A DNA stretch of 64,000 nt from NCBI GenBank assembly GCA_029204225.1, contig CM055092.1:64343190-64407189 (forward strand). Direction: 5' to 3'. Origin of the DNA: Diphasiastrum complanatum (taxonomy: Eukaryota; Streptophyta; Lycopodiopsida; Lycopodiales; Lycopodiaceae). The number at the start of each line of letters is the position of its first letter. Position 1 is the first letter of the stretch. The position numbers were made by a program, and so were the translations under genes. The notes beneath the pieces are model-generated. The model searched no databases. It saw nothing but the letters and a program-made list of their open reading frames with translations, and was not told where the DNA came from. Below are positions 22,040 to 34,030 of the stretch, one piece after another.

Positions 22040-24575
22040 CTTCTGTCCTCAAAAGTGAAAGTTAGGGAAGTTCTTCTTTATGCTTTCAACTCTCTCCCAT
22101 GAATTATCATCCCTCAATCTGACCCTTCCACCTAATCGATCACTCAGAGATGGACTAATTTCTCAATTGTTTATCTCTGGTTTTGAGCATTTTCTCAGGT
22201 TCCAAAGATACACTAAGTTATAAATCTTCTAAATGGGATAAATTCTCATCAAATCCAACTACATCACCTTCATATAAACTTAATTTTAACCGGCTTTACA
22301 TGAAATACTGGGTGTGTAGTAGATTGTTTTTGAAGATCTAGTTCATAAGCTAAAAACATCAATTTTCTATACAATCCTGAATGGTCCAGAAAATTGGGGA
22401 GACAGTTTATAATGCTTGCATTAACATAATGTCCTATAATCTTCTGGAATTTTAAGATTTATCCAATCATCAATTTTAAAATCTTTGGGAGATCTCTTAA
22501 AATTGGCATAGTGCTTAGCTCTATCATGAGCAGTACATATACTATCATTTGTCACTTGCAGCATTTCTTGCATATCATGTAGAAAATATGCAACCTTCTT
22601 GATCTTAACAAATTTTGTCTCCACATTAATCAGACATCTAGGTTGCAAACCATACATAAGTATCAAAGGATTGTAACCTACAGTAGAATGTTTTTTACTA
22701 TTGTATGAAAACTCAATTAGAGGAATGTAATCTTTCCAATGAGATTGTCTCTGAGAAAATATGTCATGAACATATCTTTTATAGTCTGATTAGTTCTTTT
22801 CGTCTGGCCATCTAATTCAAGATTATCAATAGAACCAAAACTAAGAGAGCTTCTTATTTTATGAAATACTACTAACCAGAAGTGACGTGTGAACTTAGAA
22901 TCTCTATCACTAATAATGTCACTCAACAATCCATACAACTGAAATAATTTTTCAACAACTATTTGGACTAATTATAAAGCCTTAATAGTTGACTTAATTG
23001 GTATGAATGTAGCTAACTTAGTTAACTATCCACTACAACCCAAATAGAATCATTTTGCCATTGGGTCTTTGAAAGTCCAACTACAAAGTCCATTGATATA
23101 CTCTCCCATCTCTTATTAGAGATATCAAATAGATGCAATAAATCACTAGCCTTATGGTGTTCAGCCTTAGCTAGTTGATAGGATTTTGGTTTAATCATGT
23201 ATGACTCAACATTTGGCTTGGGTTTTGGACAATAAATCCCTATTTTGGCCAAGTCCAAAGTCTTGTGTGTACGGGGATGTCCTGCATAGGGTATGTCATG
23301 ACATTCAAACAAAATATGGCATTTAAGCACATCATCTCTCTAATACACAAACCTTTCCATCATGAAATAACAATCAATCTCAAATGGGAAATTGTTTTAT
23401 AATCTTCTTATCTTTCTTTGTTAGTTGAGACCCCTGTGAACTCGTCTCAACATTTTTCTCATTTCTTTCAATCTGAACAATGTTCCAAATATGACTAAAA
23501 TGAGAATCATTTTTATATTTCCTTTGATAAAAAAATATAGATCCATAGAAATATGGGTGAAAGGCAATTCATTGAGTTCACCAATCCAAGTAAGAGCATA
23601 CAGAACTTGATTAGAGTTGCCTCTTATATAATAGATTTGATAATTTTTTTTTCTTGTGTAGTATAAAGCAACTGAATACCAGTACCTTTTTTTGCCTTCA
23701 AACGCTAATGGCCTATCGTTATGTAATAGATCTACTCCAATTAATTTTGCAATATCAATTGCATCAGTTCTCATGAAGTAAGATAGATCTGGATCTACAA
23801 TTTGTAAAATGGGAGCCAAAATAATCAGGGTCTTAAATTTCTCAAAATTGTGATTTAGTTTCTCATTCCACGCAACAAGTAGACTAGGTTGATTCCTCAT
23901 TTTCTTCTTGTTAAGAATCCCTTTTGTTAGATTATTGAGCAATGCCACTACTTTGGCATAATCCTCAATAAATTTTCAAAAGAAAAACGTACATCTTAAG
24001 AATGATTTAACTTGCCTGAGTGTTTGCAAAATCAGCCAATCAACCTCTATCTTGATTTTATCCTCATCAATCTTGATCCCATAAGCAATGATCTTATGAC
24101 TGAGATAAACTAGCCCATGCTTACAGTATTCACACTTGGATTCCTTAGCGTGGAGTAACTCCTACCGAAGTTTCATTAAGGCAGTTCTTATATGTTCTAT
24201 GTGTTCCTCAAAGGTCTTACTATAGACGAGAATATCATCTAGAAACACTACTACAAACTTGTCTAAATATGGATGAAACAAATCATTCATCATTTGCTGG
24301 AACATTACTATTAACCCAAAAAGGAAATGCTAAGAATTTGTAAGGCCAAATCTAGTATGCCAATCCAATCTTTTGAACATCCTCAGACTTAATTTTTATC
24401 TGATGGTACCCTATTATGAGATTGATTTTAGTGAAGTATTTAGCCCCACCTAAGTGATCTACAAGTCATCCATCCTGGGTAATGGATATAATAGTCATTT
24501 TGTTCAACAACTTGTAATTTACACACATTCGAAGACCTCCATCCTTCTTTGCTTTTAGAAGAACTAGCTCACAGA
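22040..24575 (-). mobile_element. Ty3/gypsy pol remnant: RT, RNase H, integrase
   Basis: Read from 24,575 downward: RT entry (LKAKKDGGLRMCVNYKLLNK), the catalytic [14 protein letters not shown] near 24,240, RNase H (23,948 to about 23,500, with broken ends), the integrase zinc region (23,330 to 23,130), the core (SMDFVVGLSKTQWQNDSIWVV, then SDRDSKFTRHFW near 22,900) and a C-terminal piece with MYGLQPRCLI (22,666-22,421). There are several stops and frame changes. The protein is close to the 2.35-3.8 kb relic, which lacks the RT. Confidence 0.9.
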
Positions 24576-24579
24576 TGGG

Positions 24580-25000
24580 TGTTGTTGCTTGTCAGATGCA
24601 GTACCCGGCTGTCCAATAGGCTCTAGCTGCTACCGCGTCCTAGATGAATGTCCTCAAGGCTTGGTAGGCCGTCCTTAGGTCCGTTGGAGCAGCCGGTACA
24701 TTGACGCTTGCAGGGGCTTGTGAGGTAGTGGCCCCGACGACCTATACAGTGTCGTCGTCATCCTCCTCGATGAGTTTCTCCGGTGATATCTTGTCATCAG
24801 GTGCGGTCAAAGTACGCAGATGATGGCTTATATGAAGTTTGGTTGCAATCGAAGAACTTGGAAATTTTGGTCGAAATTTGAGCAGAGCTTTGCTAGGAAA
24901 GGTGACAAATGTCTCGAATTCAGCCCTTATATAGCGGAATTTAGAGTGCATATTAGGTGAAATCCACTTTCCCTTGCTTAGTTCCACCCAAATTTTCACA
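24580..25000. other. GC-richer segment of unknown origin
   Basis: An open minus frame from about 25,000 to 24,742 ends in a run of acidic residues (IEEDDDD) and continues past a stop with alanine- and proline-rich sequence. The base use differs from the AT-rich surroundings. It may be the start of a gag polyprotein, but I see no gag motif. Confidence 0.3.
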
Positions 25001-25009
25001 AAATTCTAA

Positions 25010-25900
25010 GACCTCAAAGAAGCCTGCGAGAGTTCAGAAGGTGATTTGACTATCCAGCGAAGGTTTTGCGAGGGTTCAGCAACGTGCGAGGGTTCAATCC
25101 TCGCAGGAAGTGAATGCTCACACAACTTCCTCCTATGGTTGGATTTTCAAGATCAGACCATGTAGACCAGCTAATTTCACTGCTCTGATTTCATTTATGG
25201 CCTTGCGAAGGTTGGTTTGATGATCTTGATGCTCTGCAAGGGTTCTGAAGATTCTGCTCCTTGAAACCCTCACACACACTAAAAATTGATGTTTTTTCCA
25301 TCAGTAACTCTTGCAAAGATTTTCATAGATGCATCTGGATCAGATCTAGTGACTATCCAAGTTTCAAGAGCTATCTTCCAGGGTATATCCAAAAATCATG
25401 AAAAAAGTGCTCTTTCTGAATGTGTTTTCGATGAGATGTTGAGATTATCTGATTCTTAACTTTTGTAAACTGATAATCTATTACATCCATGTTAGATCTG
25501 ATTGTAGGTAACTCTCTAAAAATCCTGGTAGATATTTGGTAGCCGATCCATCAGTTTTGGTGATTTTTGCCCTTATTTTGCCATGGTTTCTGATATCAAG
25601 ATCTCTGATCTGCAAATTGGGACTTATTGGTGTAATCTGATGATCTGCTTCCCTCTTGATCCTATCTAGACCTGGATCCCTCTTGGATCTTGTTGGATCT
25701 TCTCTGATCTTGCCATATCTGGCTGGATTTAGCTTGATCTGTCTTGATTTTCCTAGATCTAGTGGTGATGGCCTTGCAGATGAACTTTTCGTAACCTGCC
25801 ACCACCAACTTGGATCTGTCTCACTGAGGTGGCTGTGCAACCGGCTACCATTGATGGGGGTGTCGAAAGGTGTCCCATATAGCCTCTCCAAATTCACGGC
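25010..25900. repeat. gypsy leader-like sequence with GCGAGRGTT motifs
   Basis: GAAGCCTGCGAGAGTT at about 25,019 matches 5,617-5,630, and further copies (GCGAGGGTT, CCTCGCAGG) follow to about 25,130 with weaker ones to 25,320. From 25,480 to 25,760 it becomes a low-complexity run of TGGATC/GATCTG-type words; the frame through that part is not supported as a gene. Confidence 0.5.
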
Positions 25901-25915
25901 TCCATGATTAAGAAT

Positions 25916-26415
25916 TTATTTGATTTGATAAGGACCTTCACCTGTGAACTTTAATTTCCCCTTGATCGCCTTGATTTTATACATCAGGACTAGATCTCCA
26001 GATTGAAGATCTGTCTTTTGTAACCTACGATTGTGCCATGCTTTGCATCTTTCCTTTTCAACTACCAGTGCATGTACAACTAGTAAGTGTGTTTCACAGA
26101 GTTTATGCAGAGCTTCGTGGCGTAATTGTAGAGATCTGGACTGATCAAGACGTTGCATTGTGGCAATCCTTAATGAAGGGACTAAAAACTCCCATAGAGC
26201 AGCATGCAACTTGTGTTCCCAATCCGATTGGCTAACTTCAACTGTTTTTGTGAGCACACTACACAAGATCTTATTGGACGACTCTGTTTGCCCATTACCG
26301 CGAGAATAATAAGGTGTACTGGTTCTATGGATCACGAAAAATTCCTCCAACAGGACCTTGATGGTCTCATTCATGAAATGACTCCCGCGATCACTGACTA
26401 TCTCCACCATGTAAA
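25916..26415 (-). mobile_element. Ty3/gypsy integrase C-terminal half
   Basis: A single open frame gives VEIVSDRGSHFMNETIKVL, then HRTSTPYYSRGNGQTESSNK (second Asp, Asn and the Glu of the DDE core), DWEHKLHAALW, and a C-terminal VVEKERCKAWHNRRLQ with DLVLMYKIK..GKLKF.GEGPYQI. This is the GPY/F-type integrase end. The first Asp and zinc region are missing. Best preserved integrase piece in the window. Confidence 0.9.
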
Positions 26416-27600
26416 GCTAGTAAAGAGGTGAATCACAGTCTTTAGAATCTGTCTTTGAAGTTAGAGCCAAGAATTCCAGCAATTGAGCTTGTAGGAAGTC
26501 AAAAAAGGGCAAAAATTGACCAATTTTGGTGAGTTTTGGGGGATAGATTTCTCTAAATTTTGAGAAGTATCATATTGGATTTTTTTATAGCATGACTAGT
26601 ATTTCTTTTTGCTTTCCTAGCAAGCTATCACACCTGTAAATTGGTGGGTGGAGGCTTAAGTTTCATTTCCATCAAGTTTGGTGCTCGTTTGACTTCTAGA
26701 AATCAGAAATTCATGGTTCTCAGTCCATACTGCTTCATAAAACCTGTATAAAGGCTTCATGGAACTATAATTGACCATTTAAGACTGATGGTAGCATCAC
26801 TTTTTGGCTTAGGCAGGTGTTTGCACATTTTTTGATGATTTGGTCTACAAAAAGTGCGCCCTACTATAGGTTCTTTGGCTATTCTGAACTCGCACATGTG
26901 AATCCTAGGTGGTAGGCTAATGTGACAATTGTCTTGTTTAGTAGGTCTCCCTCTATTTTGAGCTTTACAGCACCTAATTTGGTGTCCTGTAGCCAAAGAT
27001 ATGATCATCTAAAGTTTTGCAATTTTGTGAGTAAAATTGGCCAAATTTTTGAATTGTTCTGATTGCATGCTAGTCAATTTCCTAATTTGTGGGAATGTGC
27101 TTGCATGGAATGTCTGCATGTTGATTCTCAGAGTGATTCTGACATGCATGAGTGGTATAGACCTATTTTGAGTGGTTATACACATGTGATCTGACTGATA
27201 AGATACAAATCTAGGTTTATGGCAGACAATTTTCGTAGAACTATAGTTTACGTAAAATTTCGTAAAGTCAAAATAATCAGTTAATGTCACATGTCATGCA
27301 TGCCTGATAGACATTAATTCAGTATTATTGGAATCGAATAGTGAATCGTTTTTTCGATTTCGATTGCCTAAAAGACTGACAGTGTTTTTGACAAATTTAA
27401 ATAACGTCAAATTTATATTAAAAGTGCAAAAACTCAAGATTTTTAGTTTTTTTTTTTTCAGTTTCTTGAATTATCTATGAAATGTACTAAAAATAGTAAT
27501 TTGACCATTCTAGAGTCAATTTCAATCAGATTTGGTCAACTACACTTCACTATAGGTTAATGAGGGATATTAACTAATTTTAGTAATTTCTAGGAATAGA
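26416..27600. other. spacer or LTR/leader of the following gypsy, nothing certain
   Basis: No protein similarity on either strand. The position directly before a gypsy gag start at 27,610 suggests that it includes an LTR and leader, but I found neither a primer site nor a repeat partner. Confidence 0.35.
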
Positions 27601-27609
27601 TAATTCGAG

Positions 27610-29978
27610 ATGCCTGAAGAAATTTCAAATCAAGCTGCAAATCCAGGTACACCATCTTATATGGTGATTTTTCAGCAGTTGCGTACGGCGCTTAATGATA
27701 TGAATAATCATAATCAAATGAGAGACCAGCAAATGGAAGTTCTATTGAACCAGGTCAAGTTGATGTCTTCAAACAATCTTGATTTTCAACTGGAGATTTA
27801 TTCTAGGGAGAAGAAGGAGAAGAAAAAAGTCATCGAAGACTAGCTCGCTAAGTGGAGCAGCTACTTCAACCTATGGAGTTCTAGATGAGAAGAAAATTGA
27901 AAGTGTCGTGTTGTTCTTATGCGGCAAAACATCATCGTGGTGGTGAGATTTACTAGTGAGGCCAACTATCTGGAATACTTTTGCAGAAGTTTTCAAGAAA
28001 TCTTTCGTGATAGTGGATGACGTTGACTACTACCTGAAGTTTGTGAACTACAAAATGGGTACAAAGAGCTTGGACTCTTATATCTAGGAATTCATGGACC
28101 TATGGAATAAGGTTCCATCATTCGATGCAAAGTTGGCACTTTGGCAGTTTGTCCTAGGTTTGCCAGTAGACTATCAAAACGAATGCAAGCGAAATGTGCT
28201 TCAAAGCCTCGAGGATGCGTTTTGGATTGTGAAAACATATGATTCCACAATGGTGGCATCTAGGAAGCAGTTTGCGCAAATTCCAACCACTTTGAGAACC
28301 AAAAAGAGAAAGAAGTGTGGTCCACACCAAGCAAAATATTTTGACGAATTAGATCAAGCAGCATCGGAACCCAAGAAAGAGATTTAAGAAATCTATGTCC
28401 TTGGAAAAAGCTAAAAAAGAGAACTTATATTTTGTTTGTAAAAAGCCTAGACATATGATGAAGTTTTGTCCAGAAAGGAGAAAAATGTCTGCTCATATGA
28501 TTGAAATTCCAGGATGCAATGGTAAGACTTTGGAAATTAACCTGACAGATTGTGAGTTTGAATATTCTTTCAATACTACTTCTTTCTTGCCTAATGAACT
28601 TTTTTGTTTAATTGGCACAGTTAAAGATCAAGAAGTGAGTATTCTATTGAACAATGGTTCACCCAACTCATAATTTTATTCATTCTCGTCTTGTGCAGAA
28701 AATTAGCTTGGAAACTGAGCCAACAATCATAGATATAAAGTTTATCTACCTTCAGGAGTAGAGTTGGAGACTTGGAATGTAAAAGTCCCAAAGCTCCCAG
28801 TTTTGATGTAAGGACACATAGAATTAGTTAATTTTCATGTTATAGACCTAGCTGATTTAATCTTAGGTTACGAGTGATTATTTAGTAAATCGCCTTCTCT
28901 GATAATTGATTTTGAGAGACATGTTCTCACTTTCAAGGAGGGTGATAAGGTAGTTACATTATTTGGCAGTAATTTTGTATGTCCGTTGGATAAAATTTCT
29001 ACAGCTAATGAAATGGAAGCATTGGATTATTCTGAGTATAAAGTTTTTTCTATTTGTGCTATTCCAGTTATGGATGTTCCTGAAATAAATCTTAATGGTT
29101 GTGAATTCTCAGCAATTCTTAACTCGGTAAATTTAGATCATGAACAAGCAATGAAAGAACATATTATAAATGAATTTAGAGATGTTTTTCCAACTGAATT
29201 ACCTCATGGTTTGCCACCGTCTAGGCCAAGAAGTCACCTTGTCTCTAGAAAACCTTATAGGTTTTCTCAGAAAGAGGAGACAAAGATTTCAAATCAAATA
29301 GAAAACTATCTGAGGATGGGACATATACAACCTAGTAAATCACCATGGGGTGCTCCTGTTCTTCTTAAAGTGAAGAAAGATGGAGGTTTTTGTATGTGTG
29401 TTGATTATAAGGGGCTAAATAAGGTGACTGTCAAAAAATAAATATCCATTTCCCAGGATGGATGACATTGTAGATCACTTGAGTGGAGCTAAGTCTTTCA
29501 TCAAGATTGATCTCATGACAGGGTGCCATCAAATGAGAATTAAATAAAAAGATGTTCAAAAGATAGGATTTCGTTCTAGATTTGGTCATTATGACTTCTA
29601 AAAGTCAAGGGCGTTGGCTCAATTGGTTATCTTGACATCCAAAGTTTCTTTGGTCTCAAGTTCGAGTCTCTCCTTGGAAACCAAGAGGCATTATGAGTTC
29701 TAAGTGTTGCCATTTGGATTAACGAATGCTCTAGCAACGTTCCAGCAAATGATAAATGATTTATTTCGTCCATATTTGGGAAAGTTTGTGGTAGTATTCT
29801 TAGACGACATTCTCGTTTACAGTCGATCCTTGGTGGAACACATAGAGCACTTAAGAATCGTCTTGATGAAACTCTGGCAGGAGTTACTCTATGCTAAAGA
29901 GTCCAAGAGTGAATTCTTTAAGCAAGAGTTGCTTTGGTCATAAGATCACAATTAATGGGATCAAGATTGACGAGGGTG
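27610..29978 (+). mobile_element. Ty3/gypsy gag-protease-RT remnant
   Basis: An ATG at 27,610 starts a gag-like frame (IFQQLRTALNDMNNHNQ..) that ends at 27,841; gag continues in pieces to 28,387. A knuckle-like YFVCKKPRHMMKFC (about 28,430-28,471) has tyrosine in place of the first Cys. A decayed protease motif (LLNNGSPNS) lies near 28,645. RT starts with ..[16 protein letters not shown].. (about 29,320) and [13 protein letters not shown]. The frame is split at 29,602 by a small insertion, resumes with [15 protein letters not shown] and the catalytic [10 protein letters not shown] (about 29,797-29,826), and shifts near 29,938. The element stops at about 29,978 where tandem repeats begin. Confidence 0.9.
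29602..29688 (+). mobile_element. small tRNA-derived insertion (SINE-like) with target duplication
   Basis: An 87-base insert inside the gypsy RT is flanked by CATTATGACTTCTAA (29,587-29,601) and CATTATGAGTTCTAA (29,689-29,703), a 15-base duplication with one mismatch. It carries a Pol III A box TGGCTCAATTG (29,615-29,625) and a B box GTTCGAGTC (29,660-29,668), both matching the consensus. Removing the insert and one copy brings the two halves of the RT together at GHYEF. There is no poly-A or other tail; it is little more than a tRNA-like body. Not a proper tRNA gene, since I cannot fold a clean acceptor stem. Confidence 0.78.
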
Positions 29979-29979
29979 G

Positions 29980-31576
29980 TTGTGTGGTCATCCATGATTC
30001 CATGCAACTTTTTAACAACATGTACTACTATTGTGCCTACAAACTCTAGACTCTCAAATTTCTAATCATTAAATACAAATGTTAGTAATACACTCTATGC
30101 TTGAACTTAAGTTCAAGCAAAGCTCCCATGTGATTGTGTGACCATCCATATGCTTTCATGCGACTTCTTAACACTATGTACTAACACCACATTATACACT
30201 CTATGTTCTAACTTAAGTTGTGGTTATGTGATCATCCATATGATTTTATGCCACTTCTTAACAGTATGTACCAGCATTGCACTTGCAAACTCCAGACTCT
30301 TTAATCATGAAATACAAATTTTAGATCAAATACGTATTGTTGTCTATTGATAGTTCACATTACGATGTGCCAATATCGTAATCCAAATGTATATTGATGA
30401 AAGTGCTTTCACCTAATTCCTTCTTGTATAATTGATGCTCGAACTTCAGTTCGAGCAAAAAGCCACTTTGTCAACATGTAATAATTCGTATTCTAACTGC
30501 TATTACTACACCTACAAACACCATACTTTCAAAATACCATTTACAAAACACAAATTTGAGTCTCCTTGCTCAACCACGGGTTCGAGCACACTTCTTTTAT
30601 AAGCATAGTCTCCAATATAATCTACTAATTCTATAATAATGCCTCCATAGATTGTGTTGTCATTATAGTTTATACTAATTCCGTATTGAAGACTTTATGC
30701 TCGAAGTAAAGTTCGAGCAAAGCTCCTCTATCACTGACTAGTCATCCATATGATTTTATGCTAAGTTTTAATGCAATATGCTACTACTACACATACACCT
30801 CCGTACTCTCAAAAATACTCTTCTCAAAACACATTTTCGAGTTTCCATGCCTGGCTTTATCTCTTCTACCACTATTGGTCATTCATGTGATTTTGTCCCA
30901 CTTGTTGTCATTGGAAACTAGTATTGAACTTCAGATACAATACTTTAAAAATGCTCTTCACAAATCAAGTTGTTAAACTCGACCATGACTTATGACTTGC
31001 AAGATATGTTGTCTTGTAAATAAACCTCGCATTATGTTTTGTCAACTTGATAAAATTATCTTCAAATATCAAATGCTCATTGTGCTTTCCATAGTATAGA
31101 CTCTATGCACGAACTAAAGTTTGAGCAAAACTCTACCATCACTGTGTGATAATCTACAAGATTTGATCCTACTATTTAAAACAATATATTATTATCGCAC
31201 CAACCATTCCAAAATCTCACTATCAACCTTCTATTGGATCACAAGGTTGCTTGCAAGCATTGCATACCACTTTTTGCTACTTTTGATAAAATCACAAGGT
31301 AATATTATCGACTATATGCTTGAACTTAGTACGATCAAAGTGCCACTATTTCTTCATACATATAATTGCATACTACTTGATGCCATAAATTGTCACTCTT
31401 ACAATTCCATAGTTTAAGAATGTTATTCTCAAAACACATTTCTGGTTACCATGGTTGGTTGTAGGATTTGTCAACACTGTGAAATTGTCTTCAAGCATCA
31501 GATGGCCATGATTTTTTTGAAAATCCCATATTTTACGATCTATGCTTAAGCATATGTTTGAGGGGGCTCCTACCAC
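29980..31576. repeat. degenerate tandem repeat with a recurring palindrome
   Basis: About seven diverged units of roughly 100-400 bases share the order TGTGACCATCCATATG, a TTTTATGCCACTTCTTAAC block, a TGTACTACTATTGCACCTAC block and a CAAAACACAAATTTGAG block. Most units include a palindrome of the form TGCTYGAACTTAAGTTCRAGCA: perfect at about 30,101-30,122, imperfect at about 30,436, 30,697, 31,106, 31,317 and 31,545. The array runs from the end of the gypsy relic to the LTR at 31,577. No coding content. Confidence 0.75.
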
Positions 31577-32740
31577 TGTTGGCTGATTCTAACGAATCCC
31601 CAAGATACTCGGACAGAGCAACTCAAGAGCACCTCTCACCTTAGACTGAGGAGGTCTCTGAGAAGATGAGACCAACGAAGATTGAGAGTCGAGTATGAGA
31701 GCCGAGAAATACTAGCTAGGAGAGACATGCAAGAATTGTGTAAGCCTCATGGTGAGTCTCGGAAGATGGAATGACCATGTAGGAACTAGTATTTCTAAGC
31801 AAATGTAATAAATGCAAGTAGACCCCTCTTAAAGAAAGTAGAGTGAGCCACCTTTTGATGGTGACCTCTAGTGGAGAGCATTATTCCACTTGTAAATTGT
31901 AAAATGTGGAAATTCCACTAGGATGCCACCTAAGGAGCTCTCTTGCTTATTTAAGGGACTCCCTCTTTGTGAAGAGGAGCTTTTTGTGAATTGTATCAAC
32001 TCCATGCTGAAATGAGAAGAGCCTTCATGAGTTTGGTGCATCCATTGAGCTCCTTGATCATGCTTGTTTCTTGAGTGATGCATTTATGATCTTGTCCTTC
32101 CCTCCTTTTGTGTGTGGTTGTGGACTGTAGAGTGGATTAGATTTGCTGCTTTCGTAGAGTGAATTAGTTTCTTTCCTTGTTTGTGGATTAATGTAGGAAC
32201 CAACATTCAGGTAAACTAAATAGGCGGATCTGTGGTGTAAATCTTGCATAGCTCTTACAATTTAGTTCTTGATGTTCTTGGGGTGTCCAAGAATCAAAAG
32301 GCTGGTTGGTTTCTTGATTCTTGGACTCCTAAAATGTTGTAGATTAGTTCTTGTTTCTTGTTTTGTCAATTTATGCAAGTGTAGCTCAGTTTAGTAATGC
32401 TTAGGCTCTGATTCAATTTGTTTTTACAGTAGATAGCTGTAGAATCTATTGAACGTTCATTTGGGCTGCACTCTGATCTGTGAATGAGCGTTCTTGGCTT
32501 GCATCTATGTATGAATGTAAGTGCATTCAAGAGAGTTCGACCCTGAGTAGTCCTCTGATAGGCAGGACAAAAAAAATATACTACAATGATAATCTGTCTC
32601 TTCTGCCTGGTTTGGCATTGTAAGATCAAGAGCACACATAACGAATGCCCTGAAGCTTGGTAACAGGCAGAATACCAAGCCGTAGAAGCTGTAAGCAAGA
32701 AGAAAAAGAACCGTAGTAAACAGATCCTCTGGATCTGACA
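31577..32740 (+). repeat. 5' LTR of a Tat-like Ty3/gypsy element
   Basis: Begins TGTTGGCTGATT and ends CTGACA, five bases before a gypsy primer site. From 31,765 to the end it is matched in inverted orientation by 38,060-39,022. The 189 bases before that have no partner in the window. Short open frames within it are repeat artefacts. Confidence 0.75.
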
Positions 32741-32745
32741 ATATT

Positions 32746-32760
32746 TGGCACCATTGCCCA
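32746..32760 (+). other. gypsy primer-binding site
   Basis: TGGCACCATTGCCCA after the LTR end resembles the TGGCGCCGTTGCC primer site of Tat-type elements and sets the element as plus strand. Confidence 0.6.
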
Positions 32761-32834
32761 TTGAACTCCAACACCTTCTACATCAGAAACCCGCAACCTT
32801 GTCCACGCTCTGCCCGTCCCCTCACGATCACATC

Positions 32835-34030
32835 TCAACCGGAGCCCCCCTGTATTGAAATCTCAACCGGAGAGCTCGTGTCCAATCTCAACCGACGCAT
32901 TCTATTGAATCTCAACCGACACACACTCTCTCAGATCTCAACCGATGGTCATCCCTTACATCTCGACCGACAGTAATCTATTGAAATCTTGACCGACGGT
33001 TTTCACTCAAAACTCAACCGACGGTACTCCATCAGATCTCAACCGATGGCCTCATTCCAATCTCGACCGACGGCCATGCATTAGATCTCAACCGAAGCCT
33101 TTTTTTTGGAATCTCGATCGACGCCCATTACTCAGATCTCAACCGATGGAAGTCGTTCAGATCTCAACCGACGGGATCCGCTTCCAATCTCAACCTACAG
33201 ACACTGTCCAATCTCAATCGACAGCCAGTGTCAGATCTCAATCGACATCCATCAATCAGATCTCAACTGACAGAAGTCGCTCAGATCTCAACCAACGACC
33301 TCAGTAAAATCTCAACCGACGGCCTCAGTACCGATGGCCCTCAATCAAATCTCAACTGACGGTGCCCTGTGAAATCTTGATCGACGGCCCTCAATCAAAT
33401 CTCAACTGACGGTGCCCTGTGAAATCTCAACCGATGGCCCTCAATCAAATCTCAACCAACGGTGCCTTGTGAAATCTTGACCGACGGCCCTCAATAAAAT
33501 TTCAGTCGACGTCATCAGTTAGATCTCAACTGACGGCCCTACGTTAGATCTCAACCGACGCCATTAGTCAGATCTCAACCGACGTCCATCAATCAGATCT
33601 CGACCGACGCCATCAATCAGATCTTGACCGACTCCTCTTGTGTCAGATCTCAACCGATGCTATCAGTCAGATGCTGACCGACGCCATCAGATCTCGATCG
33701 ACGCCATCAGTCAGATCTTGACCGACACCTCCTGTGTCAGATCTCGACCAACGCTATCAGTTAGATCTCAACCGACGCCATCAATCAGATCTCGACCGTT
33801 GTCTCCTGTGTGAGATCTCAACCGACGCCTCCTGTGTCAGAGCTCGACCGACGCTATCAGTCAGATCTCGACCAACGTCCTCAGTTAGATCTCGACCGAC
33901 GCTATCAGTCAGCTCTCGACCGACGCCTTCTGTGTTAGATCTCGACTGACGATTTTCAAACAGATCTCGACCGATCCCTATCAGATCTCGACCAAAGGAA
34001 TTTGATCAGATCTCAACCGAAGCAATCAGG
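32835..34030 (+). repeat. minisatellite of ATCTCRACCGACG units in the gypsy leader
   Basis: Several dozen units of about 20-32 bases share a conserved core CAGATCTCRACCGACG and a variable spacer. The left half is more divergent, with CCGACGG and TCAATC spacers; the middle has near-exact 58-base higher-order repeats (33,325-33,470); the right half has CCATCAGT spacers. It occupies the place of the leader between the primer site and gag. Frames through it are artefacts. Confidence 0.92.

Noticed and set aside
29602-29688. A functional tRNA gene
   Set aside because: A and B boxes are good, but the acceptor stem does not fold cleanly and the flanking duplication shows an insertion.
32835-34030. 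Regularly repeated units with variable spacers, superficially like a CRISPR array
   Set aside because: Units drift in length and sequence, spacers are not unique, the setting is the leader of a plant retrotransposon, and no cas-like gene is present.
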